From contig NZ_BMNA01000005.1 of NCBI RefSeq assembly GCF_014646215.1, forward strand, positions 168,084-232,083: DNA of 64,000 nucleotides, given 5' to 3'. The stretch is from Nakamurella endophytica (GTDB lineage: Bacteria; Actinomycetota; Actinomycetes; Mycobacteriales; Nakamurellaceae). Below are positions 26,259 to 36,745 of this stretch, one piece after another. The notes under the pieces were generated by a model. The model saw only the letters and a program-made list of their open reading frames with translations, ran no database searches and had not been told where the DNA came from. The position numbers and the translations under genes are program-made. Position 1 is the stretch's first letter, and each line of letters begins with the position of its first letter.

Positions 26259-27215
26259 GTGAGCGATCTCGACGTCGCACCGCAGGAGCTGCGCGCCCCT
26301 GCCGTGCGCCCGGCGGCCGGCGTGCGGGTGTGGCCGGGTCGGGACGTGCCGCTGGGTGGCGTGCGCGGCCTGGAGGTCACCCGGCTGCTTCCCCAGCGCG
26401 GGCTGCCGACGGTGGGGCCGTGGTGCTTCCTGGACCTGATGGGCCCGACGGACCGGCCGGCGGACATCCTGCCGCACCCGCACACCGGCCTGCAGACGGT
26501 GACGTGGCCGCTGTCCGGACAGATCCGGCACCGCGACACCCTGGGCAGTGACGTGGTCGTCCGGCCCGGCGAGCTGGACATCATGACGGCCGGGCACGGC
26601 ATCGCGCACTCCGAGATGTCCGTGCCCACCACGGCTCCCACCCACCTGGCGCAGCTGTGGATCGCCCTGCCCGACGGCGTCCGGGACGGTGCGCGCCGGT
26701 TCGAGCAGCACCGCGAGCTGCCGCACCTGGCTGTCGACGGCGTGGACGTCACCGTCGTGGTCGGAGCGCTCGCCGGGGTCCGGTCGCCGGCGTGGGTGGC
26801 GGGTCCGGTGGTCGGCGCGGACCTGCGCTGGCCCGCCACCGGGCGGACGGTCGAGCTGCCCGTGGACCCCACCCACGAGCACGCGGTCGTGCCGCTGTCC
26901 GGACCGGTCGAGGTCGACGGCGTGCCCGTCCCGGGCGGCTCGCTCGGTCACCTGCCCACCGGGACGTCCCGGCTGCGGCTGACCGCCGGGCCCGGAGCGC
27001 GGGTGCTGCTGCTGGGCGGTCCGCCGTTCCGCGAGGATCTGGTGATGTGGTGGAACTTCGTGGCCCGCAGTCACGACGAGGTGGTGGCGGCGCGGGCCGA
27101 GTGGGAGGCCGGCAGCGAGCGCTTCGGCCACATCCCGGCACACGGCGCACTCCGGATACCGGCGCCGCCGCTGCCGGGCGTGCGGCTGCGGCCCCGCCGC
27201 CGGGACCTGCCGTGA
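26259..27215 (+). CDS. pirin family protein (318 aa)
   Basis: Bicupin of the pirin family, usually a cytoplasmic Fe(II) protein with quercetinase-like or regulatory activity. Metal ligands are recognisable in HPHTGLQTVTW and GHGIAHSEM. Two cupin halves cover about 20-135 and 165-285; the C-terminal FREDLVMWWNFVARSHDEV is a family hallmark. GTG follows GGAGG. It overlaps the ankyrin gene by 4 bp (GTGA), so the two are translated together. Confidence 0.9.
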   Translation: MSDLDVAPQELRAPAVRPAAGVRVWPGRDVPLGGVRGLEVTRLLPQRGLPTVGPWCFLDLMGPTDRPADILPHPHTGLQTVTWPLSGQIRHRDTLGSDVVVRPGELDIMTAGHGIAHSEMSVPTTAPTHLAQLWIALPDGVRDGARRFEQHRELPHLAVDGVDVTVVVGALAGVRSPAWVAGPVVGADLRWPATGRTVELPVDPTHEHAVVPLSGPVEVDGVPVPGGSLGHLPTGTSRLRLTAGPGARVLLLGGPPFREDLVMWWNFVARSHDEVVAARAEWEAGSERFGHIPAHGALRIPAPPLPGVRLRPRRRDLP

Positions 27216-27631
27216 CGGGCGGGCCGGACCCGCGGGAGCCGTTCACCGAGGAGGAGCTGGCCAAGGTCGGGCAGATCTTCGACCTGGCCCGCGGCGGCGT
27301 CACCGACGAGCTGGCCGCGCTGCTGGAGGCCGGCGTCCCGGTGAACCTGACCAACGGCCGCGGCGACACGCTGCTGCTGCTGGCCGCCTACCACCGGCGG
27401 CCGGACACCGTCCGGATGCTGCTGGCCCGGGGCGCCGACACCGACCGGGTCAACGACCAGGGCCAGACCGCGCTGGGTGCGGCGGTCTTCCGGAACGACC
27501 CGGACCTGGTGCGCAGCCTGCTGGACGCCGGGGCCGATCCCGAGGCGGGCGGGCGCACACCGGCCGAGATCGCGGCGTTCTTCGGCCTCGACGACATGGC
27601 GGCGCTGCTGGTCGAGCACCGCCGGGGCTGA
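27212..27631 (+). CDS. ankyrin-repeat protein (139 aa)
   Basis: Small soluble protein with three ankyrin repeats: LLEAGVPVNLTNGRGDTLLL, LLARGADTDRVNDQGQTALG and LLDAGADPEAGGRTPAEIAA. A short acidic N-terminal helix precedes them. Such proteins act as binding scaffolds; no partner is evident apart from the translationally coupled pirin gene. The GTG start is inside the pirin stop. The stop codon lies in a hairpin shared with nadE. Confidence 0.85.
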   Translation: MTGGPDPREPFTEEELAKVGQIFDLARGGVTDELAALLEAGVPVNLTNGRGDTLLLLAAYHRRPDTVRMLLARGADTDRVNDQGQTALGAAVFRNDPDLVRSLLDAGADPEAGGRTPAEIAAFFGLDDMAALLVEHRRG

Positions 27632-27642
27632 CCGCCGGTCAG
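27628..27642. terminator. hairpin carrying both stop codons (ankyrin gene / nadE)
   Basis: CTGACC-GCC-GGTCAG: the left arm holds the TGA of the ankyrin gene and the right arm holds the complement of the nadE TGA. Only 7 bp separate the two convergent genes, so this short hairpin is the only terminator candidate. Confidence 0.45.
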
Positions 27643-29705
27643 TCCTTGGTCGGCTCGTCGGGCACCGACCGCTCGATCTCGGCGAGCCAGACGGCGGCGG
27701 TCGAGTCCGACGGAGCCCGCCAGTCGCCGCGCGGGCTCAGCGACCCACCGGCCGAGACCTTCGGCCCGTTGGGCAGGGCCGAGCGCTTGAACTGGGCGAA
27801 ACCGAAGAAGCGGCGCACGAACACGGTGAGCCAGTGCCGGATCTGCGGCAGGTCGTAGGCACGTCGCCGCTCGTCCGGGAAACCGACCGGCCAGGGCCCG
27901 ACGTCGACGTCGCGCCACGCGTGCTGGGCCAGGAACGCGATCTTGGACGGGCGGAACCCGTAGCGCAGCACGTGGAACAGCGTGAAGTCCTGCAGCTCGT
28001 ACGGCCCGATCGCGGCCTCCGTGCTCTGCGGCGGTTCGCCCTCCTCCACCGGCACCAGCTCCGGCGAGATCTCGGTCGCCAGGATCGCGCCGAGCACCTC
28101 CGCGACCTGCCGGGAGAAGTCGCCGGTGTCGGCCACCCAGCGGATCAGGTACTGGATCAGCGTCTTCGGCACGCCGCCGTTGACGTTGTAGTGCGACATC
28201 TGGTCGCCGACGCCGTACGTGCACCAGCCCAGTGCGAGCTCCGACAGGTCGCCGGTGCCCAGCACGATGCCGCCGTGCCGGTTGGCCAGCCGGAACAGGT
28301 AGTCCGTGCGCAGCCCGGCCTGCACGTTCTCGAACGTGGTGTCGTAGACCTTCTCGCCGCGGGCGAACGGATGGTCCATGTCCGACAGCATCTGCCGGGC
28401 CGCGGGACGGATGTCGACCTCCCCGGCGGTGATCTCCAGTGCCGACATCAGGGTGTGCGCGTTGCCCTTGGTGCTGCTGCTGGTGGCGAAACCGGGCAGG
28501 GTGAAGCCCAGGATGTTGGTGCGCGGCAGCCCCAGCAGGTCCATGGCGCGGGCGGCGACGATCAACGCATGGGTGGAGTCCAGGCCGCCCGAGACGCCGA
28601 TGACCACGCGCTGGGCGCCGGTGGCGCGCAGCCGCTGCACCAGCCCGTCGACCTGGATGTTGTAGGCCTCGTAGCAGTCCTGCGCCAGCCGGTCCGGGTC
28701 GGACGGCACGAACGGGAAGCGTTCCAGGGTGCGCAGCAGACCCAGGTCGCGGTCCGGCGGCGCCAGCGTCCACCCGACCCTGCGGTAGCCGCCCGACGTG
28801 CCGACCACCGCCCGGTTGTCCTCGAAGGTCCCCATCCGTGCCCGCTCCTGACGGAGCAGGTCCAGGTCGAGATCGGCGACGGTGGCCAGGTTCCGGCCGG
28901 CGAAGCGCGGCCCCTCGGCCAGCAGCACGCCGTTCTCGAAGATCGACGTCTGGCCGTCCCAGCTCAGGTCCGTGGTGGACTCGCCGGTCCCGCCGGCGGC
29001 GTACAGGTAGGCCGACAGCGTCCGCACGGACTGCGAGCGGCACAACAGGTTTCGGGTCGTCGACCGGCCGATGGTGATCGGGCTGCCGGACAGGTTCAGC
29101 AGCACGGTGGCACCGGCCAGTGCCAGCCCGGCCGACGGTGGCACCGGGACGAACATGTCCTCGCAGATCTCGACGCCCACCGTCAGCCCGGCGACGTCCT
29201 GGCACTCGAACAGCAGGTCGGTGCCGAACGGGACGGTCCGGCCCGCCACCTGGATCTGCTCGCCCACGACACCGGCACCGGAGGCGAACTGCCGCCGCTC
29301 GTAGAACTCCCGGTAGTTGGGCAGGTGGATCTTGGGCACCACCCCGAGCAGCCGGCCGCGGTGGAGCACGACGGCGGTGTTGTACAGCCGCTCCCGGTGC
29401 CGCAGCGGCGCGCCGACGACGATCAGCGGCAGCAGGTCGGCGGTCTCGGCGAGCAGCCGGCCGATCGCGCCGTGCACCGCGTCGAGGACCACGTCCTGCC
29501 CGAACAGGTCCTCGAGCGAGTACCCGGTCATCGACAGTTCCGGGAACAGGGCCACCGCGACGCCCTCCCGGTCCAGGTCCCGGGTGACGTCGACGATGCT
29601 CGCGGCGTTGCCGTCCGGGTCGGCCAGGGCCGTCCGCAGGGTGCAGGCGGCCACCCGGCCGAAACCGTGCCGGTACAACGACGCCCAGTGCCCGTCCGGT
29701 GCCAT
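27639..29705 (-). CDS. nadE: glutamine-dependent NAD+ synthetase (688 aa)
   Basis: Last step of NAD+ synthesis: amidation of deamido-NAD+ using glutamine and ATP. The nitrilase-like glutaminase domain (1-310) has the triad Glu56 ([10 protein letters not shown]), Lys125 ([13 protein letters not shown]) and Cys181 (VEICEDMF). The synthetase domain has the PP-loop GVSGGLDST at 370-378. The length and layout match the mycobacterial two-domain enzyme, in which an ammonia tunnel joins the domains. The ATG has a leaderless promoter 6 nt upstream and no Shine-Dalgarno sequence. It follows the EamA gene by 26 bp. Confidence 0.96.
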   Translation of the reverse strand: MAPDGHWASLYRHGFGRVAACTLRTALADPDGNAASIVDVTRDLDREGVAVALFPELSMTGYSLEDLFGQDVVLDAVHGAIGRLLAETADLLPLIVVGAPLRHRERLYNTAVVLHRGRLLGVVPKIHLPNYREFYERRQFASGAGVVGEQIQVAGRTVPFGTDLLFECQDVAGLTVGVEICEDMFVPVPPSAGLALAGATVLLNLSGSPITIGRSTTRNLLCRSQSVRTLSAYLYAAGGTGESTTDLSWDGQTSIFENGVLLAEGPRFAGRNLATVADLDLDLLRQERARMGTFEDNRAVVGTSGGYRRVGWTLAPPDRDLGLLRTLERFPFVPSDPDRLAQDCYEAYNIQVDGLVQRLRATGAQRVVIGVSGGLDSTHALIVAARAMDLLGLPRTNILGFTLPGFATSSSTKGNAHTLMSALEITAGEVDIRPAARQMLSDMDHPFARGEKVYDTTFENVQAGLRTDYLFRLANRHGGIVLGTGDLSELALGWCTYGVGDQMSHYNVNGGVPKTLIQYLIRWVADTGDFSRQVAEVLGAILATEISPELVPVEEGEPPQSTEAAIGPYELQDFTLFHVLRYGFRPSKIAFLAQHAWRDVDVGPWPVGFPDERRRAYDLPQIRHWLTVFVRRFFGFAQFKRSALPNGPKVSAGGSLSPRGDWRAPSDSTAAVWLAEIERSVPDEPTKD

Positions 29706-29711
29706 CCGCCG

Positions 29712-29717
29712 ACCCTA
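29712..29717 (-). promoter_or_regulatory. leaderless -10 element (TAGGGT) for nadE
   Basis: TAGGGT ends 6 nt before the nadE ATG within the 26-bp gap after the EamA gene. It would give nadE a leaderless transcript independent of the upstream run. Confidence 0.55.
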
Positions 29718-29731
29718 CCGACGACGCCCCG

Positions 29732-30601
29732 TCAGGCCAGGCGCAGCACCACCGCCCCGGCCGCGATGACCACCGCCGCCGCCGCCCTGGCCGGTCCGAC
29801 GCGCTCGTGCAGCAGCGTGCCGGCCACCACGGTGGCGAACACGATCGACGTCTCGCGCAGCGCCGCCACCGGCGCCACCGGCGCCCGGGTCATCGCCCAC
29901 AGCGCCAGGCCGTAGGCGCCGACGTTCGCCGCGCCGCCCACCGGGGCCACCCACCACCGCGGCAGCTGCGCCGCGGGTGCCGCTCGGCGCAGTCGCCGCA
30001 GGCCGAGCACCACCATCGGCACCGCGGTGCCCAGGAAGATCCATGCCGTGTAGGTCGCCGGCGCACCGGAGCGCCGGACGCCCGCCCCGTCGACCACCGT
30101 GTACGCGGCGATGACCGCCGCCGTGACCAGGGCCAGTCCGGTCGCCCGGCGCGGGGGCAGCCGGCCGGTCCGGCTCCGTCCCAGCGCCGGCCCGAGTGCC
30201 GGGCCCAGCGCCAGCAGCCAGATGCCGGCGCAGATCAGGGCCACGCCGAACCACTGCCCCGCCACGGGCCGCTCGCCCAGCACCGGACCGCTGACCAGCG
30301 CCACCAGCAACGGCGCCGTCCCGCGCATCAACGGGTAGGTGGCGCTCATGTCGCCGGCCCGGTAGGTGGCCGCGACCAGCGGGTAGTACACCGCCTGCAG
30401 CACCACCGAGCCCGCGACGTTCCACCACGCCGCCGCGTGCACGGCCGGCAGGAACGGCAGCGCGGCGGCGCAGAGCACCCCGCCACCGGCGGCGACCGCC
30501 GAGGTCGCCAGCGTGCCGTCGGCGGCGGTCTTGACCAGCGAGTTCCACAGGACGTGCAGCAGCGCGGCGACCAGCACCACGAGGACGACGGCGCCGCTCA
30601 C
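29732..30601 (-). CDS. EamA/DMT-superfamily transporter (289 aa)
   Basis: Drug/metabolite-type permease with about ten transmembrane helices in two EamA halves; the repeats contain AGDMSATYPLMRGTAPLLVA and APVAPVAALRETSIVFATVV. The GTG giving VSGAVVLVVLVAALLH follows GAGG and lies 11 bp after the oxygenase stop, so both genes are probably cotranscribed. The substrate is unknown; export of an amino acid or metabolite is usual in the family. Confidence 0.82.
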   Translation of the reverse strand: MSGAVVLVVLVAALLHVLWNSLVKTAADGTLATSAVAAGGGVLCAAALPFLPAVHAAAWWNVAGSVVLQAVYYPLVAATYRAGDMSATYPLMRGTAPLLVALVSGPVLGERPVAGQWFGVALICAGIWLLALGPALGPALGRSRTGRLPPRRATGLALVTAAVIAAYTVVDGAGVRRSGAPATYTAWIFLGTAVPMVVLGLRRLRRAAPAAQLPRWWVAPVGGAANVGAYGLALWAMTRAPVAPVAALRETSIVFATVVAGTLLHERVGPARAAAAVVIAAGAVVLRLA

Positions 30602-30612
30602 GGCGCCTCGAC

Positions 30613-31635
30613 CTACGCCCGGGCCAGGAGGTCGGCGTGATGTGCCTGCGCGACGTCCGGGTGGGCGCGCAGCCGGCTCTTGAGCGCGTTGGCGCCGTAG
30701 GTGTCGAAGATCGGGTTGTCCGGGTCGGCGGTGATCCCGGTGGCCTCGGCGGCCAGCTCGGGCGGCAGCTCCATCCGCGGCACCCGCGCCGACAGGGCGG
30801 GGTTGTAGAAAAACGGCACCGAGATCCGGTCCGTCCCGGCGGGCGGCGAGACCACGCGGTGCACCGTGGCGGTCAGGTAGCCGCCGGTGGCCACCTCGAG
30901 CAGCTCGCCGATGTTCACGACGAACGCCCCCTCCATCGGCGGCGCGTCGATCCAACCGTCGCCGTGCCGGACCTGCAGGCCCTGCTTACCCGGCTCGACC
31001 AGCAGCAGGGTGAGCACACCGGAGTCCTTGTGCGCGCCGACGCCCTGGGTGCTCTCCTCGTCGGCGCGGCCCGGATACCGGACGATCTTGATCAGGGTCG
31101 AGGGCCGCTCGGCGAAGGCCGCGTCGAAAACGTTCTCCGGCTGGCCCAGCGACACCGCCCAGGCACGCAGCAGCCGCAGGCCCACCGCGGTCAGCTGGGC
31201 GTCCCACCGGCCCACCACCTCGCGCAGGTCCGGGAGCGCGTCGGGCCACTGGTTCGGGCCCTCCAGCCGCTCCCAGTCCGGCACGCCGTCGCCGCGCGGC
31301 ACGGCGGGCCGCTCCGGGCCGATGTCGATCTGCTCCCGCCAGTCCGCGGCGCCCTGGGTGCGCTCGCCGCCGACCCGCGTGTAGCCGCGGAAGTGCGGGC
31401 TGTTGACGTTCTCGATCGCCAGCTTGTCCTGTTCCGGCAGCGCGAAGAACCGCCGGGCGACCGACAGCAGCTCCGCGGTGAGCTCCGCCGGCACGCCGTG
31501 CCCGACGAGGTAGAAGAAGCCGACCTCGTGGGTGGCGGTCCGCAGGTCGTCGAGGAACGCCTGCCGCTCCTGCGGGCCGGCGTCGAGCCGGGACAGGTCC
31601 AGGACGGGGAGCGTGCTGCGGGCGGGCTGGGTCAT
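30613..31635 (-). CDS. 2-oxoglutarate/Fe(II) oxygenase, isopenicillin N synthase-like (340 aa)
   Basis: Non-haem iron oxygenase with the DIOX_N domain (LPVLDLSRL, GFFYLVGHGVP) and the jelly-roll 2OG-Fe(II) core. Iron ligands are His202 and Asp204 (GAHKDSG) and His259 (TVHRVVSP). The 2-oxoglutarate-binding RxS is Arg270/Ser272 in RISVPFFYNP. Many bacterial homologues of this type are uncharacterised; real isopenicillin N synthase is unlikely without a beta-lactam cluster. The ATG follows GAGGTG. The gene lies between dhaM and the EamA permease, all on one strand. Confidence 0.86.
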   Translation of the reverse strand: MTQPARSTLPVLDLSRLDAGPQERQAFLDDLRTATHEVGFFYLVGHGVPAELTAELLSVARRFFALPEQDKLAIENVNSPHFRGYTRVGGERTQGAADWREQIDIGPERPAVPRGDGVPDWERLEGPNQWPDALPDLREVVGRWDAQLTAVGLRLLRAWAVSLGQPENVFDAAFAERPSTLIKIVRYPGRADEESTQGVGAHKDSGVLTLLLVEPGKQGLQVRHGDGWIDAPPMEGAFVVNIGELLEVATGGYLTATVHRVVSPPAGTDRISVPFFYNPALSARVPRMELPPELAAEATGITADPDNPIFDTYGANALKSRLRAHPDVAQAHHADLLARA

Positions 31636-31675
31636 GTGCGACACCTCTGGGTGGCCGGACGGGGCGGGCCCCACT

Positions 31676-34174
31676 CTAGGCCGTGTCGCGGAGCAGCTCC
31701 TTGATCACCGGGATGCGTGCGGGCGCCATCGACAGCTCGTGGACGCCGCGCCGGACCAGACCCGCCGCGAACTCGGTCATCCCGGCCATCTCACCGCAGA
31801 CGGCGACCGGGACGCCGGCGGCGGCCGCATGCGCGCACAGCTGGTCCAGGATCCGCTGCACCGCGGTGGCCGCGGGATCCAGCAGGTGCAGCACCTCGGT
31901 CACCGTGCGGTCGGCGGCCATGGTGTAGCTCGTGAGGTCGTTCGTGCCGACCGAGACGAAATCGCTGACCGCGCAGATCTCATCGGCGGCGAGCGCGGCA
32001 GCGGGCACCTCGACCATCACGCCGACCTGCTCGGGCATCCGGAACGGCGTGCCGTCCCGGCGCAGCGACTCGGCGGCGTCCTCGACGGCTGCCCGGAAGC
32101 TGCGCACCTCGTCGGCCACCGTCACCATCGGCGCCATCAGCGACACCCGGTGCCCGACGGCCGCCCGCAGCACCGCACGCAGCTGGATGCGCAGGATGTC
32201 CGGGTGCACCAAGAGGTACCGCAGGCCGCGCAGGCCGAGGAAGCCGTTGTGCTCGTTGTCCAGGTTCAGTGCGGTGACCGGCTTGTCGCCGCCGGCGTCG
32301 AGCACCCGGACGACGACGGGACGGTCGCCGAGCACCTCGAGGATCTCCCGGAGGTCGGCCACCTGGGTGTCCTCGTCGGGCAGGGTGTCCCGGTCGAGCA
32401 CCAGCAGTTCGGTGCGCAGCAGACCGACCCCGTCGGCGCCCGAGGCCACGGCCGCCCGGGCGTCGGCGACGGAGCCGATGTTGGCGACGACCGCGACGTG
32501 CCGCCCGTCGGGGAGCACCACCGGCTCCGCCGCCGCCGCGACCTGCCGGCGGGTGCGCTCGGCACGGGCGGCGATCACGGCCCGGGCCGCTGCCTGCTCC
32601 GCGGCGGGCGGGTCGATGCGCACGGTCCCCGCGTCGCCGTCGAGGACGACCACGGTGCCCGGCGCGATCCGGGACAGCTCGTCCCCGGCCTGGAGCACCA
32701 CCGGCAGCCCCAATCCCCGCGCCACGATCACCGCGTGCGCGGTGACCGAGCTGCGGGCCAGCGCGACGCCGACGGCGCCCCGCTCGACGAGCACCGGCAC
32801 CTCCCCGGGGCCGAGGTCGTCGGTCACCACCACCGCCCCTGTCAGGTCGGCGGGGATGCGGTCGACCGTCACGCCCAGCTCGGCGAGCACCGCGGCGCCG
32901 GCCTCCCGCACGTCCACCGCCCGGGCGGCCACCAGCTCGTCCGGGTCGGCGGCCAGCTCGTCGGCACGCTTCTGCACCGCGGTCCACCACGCCTCGGCGG
33001 CCAGGACGTCGCTGCCGACCAGCCGGCGGTCCGCCGCCTCGCGCAGGTCCGGATCGGCCAGCAGCGCCCCGTGGGCCACCTCGAACTCGTTGCCGGTGGA
33101 CAGCCGGCGGCGGGCCAACCGCAGCGCCGAGACCAGCAGCTGCCGCTGGTGGTCCCGGTCGAGCGGGCCGGCGTCCGGTGGTGCGGCAGCGGTGTCGCGC
33201 ACGCCGGCCAGGGTGACCGGCGCCCGGTCCAGCCGGCGCAGCCGGCCGACCGCGCTCCCCGGGGCGCCCGGGACGGCGCGCAGCGTGCCGTCCTCGACCA
33301 CGGCACGCGGCAGCCGGCGCACCGGCGGAGTGTTGCCCAGCCGTGCCCGCGCCGCACCCATGGCGAACGGCGGGATCCGGCCCGTGGCCGGGGCTTCGCC
33401 GAAGCCCTCCTCGATCAGGTCGGCCAGCTGCTGCACGGCGTGCGCCGCGTCCGGCCCGCGGGCGGCGAGCTCGACGGTCTCGCCGCCGCGCAGCGCCAGC
33501 GCCACCACCCGCAGCACGGCCCGGACGGGTACCTGCGGCTCTCCCGGCCGGCCTAGCGTGACCTCGGCGGTGACCCGGTCCAGCGCCCGGACCAGCGCAC
33601 CGGCGGGGCGGGCGTGCAGCCCGAGCGGGTTCACCAGCCGGACCGTGCGCGTGGCCACCGGCTCGGCGTCCTCGGCGTCCTCGGCGTCCTGCGCGTCGCC
33701 GGCTGCGGGATCGGCAGCACCGTCCGGCAGCGGGACGGCTGGGGGCGGGGTGTCGCCGGAGGCTCCGGCCGGTCCGTGCACGGCGGTGTCGCCGGGCCCG
33801 ACGCTGTCCCGGGCGGCGGCCGCGACATGCGGTGCGTCCGCGCCACCCTGGGCGCTGACCGCCGCCGCCAGCGCGCCCTCCACCAGCGGCGCGTCGACGA
33901 TCCAGACCTTCTGCGCGACGTCCGGATCCAGGAACTCCAGCGCGGTCTCGGTGGTCAGCAGGGCACTGCCCAGGTCGTAGAGGACGACGACGCCCTCGCC
34001 GTCGGCAACCTCCTGGATGGCGGAGCTGACCAGGTCGAAGGACGTGCCGATGGACCCGTCCTCCTGGCCGCCGGCGGGTGCGATGGCGACGTCCGGGGCC
34101 ATCTGCGCCGCCAACTGGGCGGTCCCGGAGGCGACCTCGCGGCTGTGCGAGACCAGGACGAGCCCGACGGTCAT
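31676..34174 (-). CDS. dhaM: DhaM-HPr-enzyme I fusion, PEP phosphotransferase (832 aa)
   Basis: Feeds phosphate from PEP to the dihydroxyacetone kinase DhaL. The EIIA(Man)-like DhaM domain (1-130) has phospho-His10 in LVSHSREVASG. An acidic Ala/Asp linker follows. The HPr domain (about 175-262) has His187 in NPLGLHARPAG. The enzyme I part (about 290-832) has His480 (SSVTAHAVIVARG), the PEP-binding GLLRTELL and SVGTNDLTSYTMAADR, and Cys793 (VCGEMAG). E. coli DhaM lacks the PEP-binding part of EI, so this version is self-sufficient. The regulatory Ser46 of HPr is replaced (VRAVLRV). It overlaps dhaL by 4 bp. Confidence 0.92.
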   Translation of the reverse strand: MTVGLVLVSHSREVASGTAQLAAQMAPDVAIAPAGGQEDGSIGTSFDLVSSAIQEVADGEGVVVLYDLGSALLTTETALEFLDPDVAQKVWIVDAPLVEGALAAAVSAQGGADAPHVAAAARDSVGPGDTAVHGPAGASGDTPPPAVPLPDGAADPAAGDAQDAEDAEDAEPVATRTVRLVNPLGLHARPAGALVRALDRVTAEVTLGRPGEPQVPVRAVLRVVALALRGGETVELAARGPDAAHAVQQLADLIEEGFGEAPATGRIPPFAMGAARARLGNTPPVRRLPRAVVEDGTLRAVPGAPGSAVGRLRRLDRAPVTLAGVRDTAAAPPDAGPLDRDHQRQLLVSALRLARRRLSTGNEFEVAHGALLADPDLREAADRRLVGSDVLAAEAWWTAVQKRADELAADPDELVAARAVDVREAGAAVLAELGVTVDRIPADLTGAVVVTDDLGPGEVPVLVERGAVGVALARSSVTAHAVIVARGLGLPVVLQAGDELSRIAPGTVVVLDGDAGTVRIDPPAAEQAAARAVIAARAERTRRQVAAAAEPVVLPDGRHVAVVANIGSVADARAAVASGADGVGLLRTELLVLDRDTLPDEDTQVADLREILEVLGDRPVVVRVLDAGGDKPVTALNLDNEHNGFLGLRGLRYLLVHPDILRIQLRAVLRAAVGHRVSLMAPMVTVADEVRSFRAAVEDAAESLRRDGTPFRMPEQVGVMVEVPAAALAADEICAVSDFVSVGTNDLTSYTMAADRTVTEVLHLLDPAATAVQRILDQLCAHAAAAGVPVAVCGEMAGMTEFAAGLVRRGVHELSMAPARIPVIKELLRDTA

Positions 34175-34829
34175 GACCGGTCGGAGTCGTCGGCGGCGCC
34201 GGTGGCCCCAGCGGCGAACGACGCCAGCAGGTAGGCGGTGCTGCGGCTGCCGGGATCGACGTGGCCGACCGACCGCTCGCCCAGGTACGACGCCCGGCCC
34301 TTGCGGGCCTGCAGCGGGACGGTGGCCTCCGACCCGCGGGCCGCCGCGTCGGCCGCAGCAGCCAGCACCTCGCGGACCCCGCCGCCGCCGTCCGCGGCCG
34401 CCCGGGCCGCCTCGGCGGCCGGACCGAGGGCGTCCACCATGGTCTTGTCGCCCGGCTCGGCCTTGCCGCGGGCGACCACACCGTCCCGGGCGGCGGCCAG
34501 CGCGGCCGCGACCAGCTCGGGCGTCAGCTCGGCGGCACCGGCGAGCGCCGTCGACGCCCGCAGGAACGCCGTGCCGTACAGCGGGCCGGACGCCCCACCG
34601 ACCGTCGAGATCAGGGTTGTCGCAACGAGTTTCAGGGCGTCGGCCGGGGTCGCCGGCGCCGCCGACTCGAGCTTGACCAGGACCGCGTGGAACCCCCGCG
34701 CCAGGTTCTCGCCGTGGTCGCCGTCGCCGATCGCCTGGTCGAGCCGGGTCAGCTCGGCCTTGTGCCCGGCGATCATGGCGGCGGCCGCCCGGACCGCCGA
34801 CACGGTCGCGGCGGTGTCGTAGACGTCCG

Positions 34830-34833
<4 letters not shown>
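34171..34833 (-). CDS. dhaL: dihydroxyacetone kinase ADP-binding subunit DhaL (220 aa)
   Basis: Holds the ADP/ATP cofactor that shuttles phosphate from DhaM to DHA bound on DhaK. The DAK2 fold shows [17 protein letters not shown], with the three Mg2+-ligand aspartates (32, 37, 39), and [20 protein letters not shown] plus [10 protein letters not shown]. The ATG overlaps the dhaK stop by 4 bp (ATGA), and its own stop overlaps dhaM in the same way. The length is normal for the subunit (about 210 aa). Confidence 0.95.
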
Positions 34834-35827
<994 letters not shown>

Positions 35828-35831
<4 letters not shown>

Positions 35832-36673
35832 GTGCCCACCTCTGCTCGTCCTGGTCCGCCCGGCGCCGGGGGTGGCGCCGGGACGGTCTGCGGTGGTCGG
35901 CGCAGCCGCACCGACAGGCAGGTGACGCAGCCCTCGAGCCGCTCGAACTCCTCGATGTCCACCGGTACCGGCGTCCAGCCCAGGTCGGCCAGCAGCACGG
36001 CGGTGCGCGGGGCGGACGCCGCCAGCAGCACCCGTCCGCCGCCGAGATCGACGACGTGGGAACCGCTCTGCTCGGGGACCGGCCGGGCGCCGGGAAAGGC
36101 CGGCGGGTCACCGGCGAGCGCCGGGTGCCCGAGGACGGTGCCGTCCGGGAGGGCGGTGACGGCCGACTTGAGGTGCAGGGCGGCGCCGTGCGGCACCGGC
36201 CTCACCGTCCGGCCGAGCGGCTCGATCAGCCGGGCGAACTCCGCGGCGCCCGCCGCGTCGGTGCGGCCTCCGGTACCGACGTAGATCCGCATCCCGACCT
36301 GCAGGACGTCACCGCCGTCGAGGTGACCCTCGCGCATCCGCAGCACCGGGTACCCGAGGCCGGTCAGGGTGGCGACGGTGCCCGCCACCTCGCCCTCGCG
36401 GGACGGCGCGCCCGGACGGCAGGCGATCGCGACCTCGCCGACCACGACCGCGGTGTCCTCGACGAAGACGGCGTCGGGGTGCTCCGGCGCCTCGGGCACC
36501 TCGACCACGTCCCAGCCGGCGGCGGTGAAGGCAGCGACGTAGCCGGTCCACTGCTCCAGCGCCCGCGCGGCGTCCACCGGGGTGCGCTTCAGGTGCGTCA
36601 GCAGCCCGTCCGCGACGGCCGGACCGGGGCGCCGCACCAGCGCGCGACCGGCGGGCTCCGGGAGGGCGGGCAC
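35828..36673 (-). CDS. ddaH: dimethylarginine dimethylaminohydrolase-like amidinotransfer-fold enzyme (281 aa)
   Basis: Probable DDAH, hydrolysing N-methylated arginines to citrulline and methylamines. The pentein fold shows FVEDTAVV (Glu72/Asp73), the substrate loop [10 protein letters not shown], the catalytic His in [11 protein letters not shown] and the Cys nucleophile in [10 protein letters not shown], most likely Cys252. Arginine deiminase is excluded by the short length. The GTG start has a TANNNT box 7 nt upstream and no Shine-Dalgarno sequence. It is the first gene of an operon with dhaKLM, each overlapping by ATGA. The link between the two pathways is unexplained. Confidence 0.87.
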
Positions 36674-36680
36674 CGACGGG

Positions 36681-36686
36681 ACGTTA
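36681..36686 (-). promoter_or_regulatory. leaderless -10 element (TAACGT) for ddaH-dhaKLM
   Basis: TAACGT ends 7 nt before the ddaH GTG, inside the 72-bp gap after nhaA. No Shine-Dalgarno sequence precedes the GTG, so the operon is probably led by a leaderless gene. Confidence 0.6.
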
Positions 36687-36694
36687 TCGGACCT

Positions 36695-36727
36695 GCCGGC
36701 CGGCCGCAGTGCCGCGCGGCGGCCGGC
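36695..36727 (-). terminator. GC-rich hairpin after nhaA
   Basis: Near-perfect arms of about 13 nt (36695-36707 and 36716-36727, one bulge) with an 8-nt loop, lying between the nhaA stop and the ddaH promoter. Likely ends the nhaA transcript. Confidence 0.5.
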
Positions 36728-36745
36728 TCCCGGCGGGACCCGGCG

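Noticed and set aside
30613..31635. True isopenicillin N synthase of a beta-lactam pathway
   Set aside because: No ACV synthetase or other pathway gene nearby. The motifs are common to many uncharacterised 2OG oxygenases.
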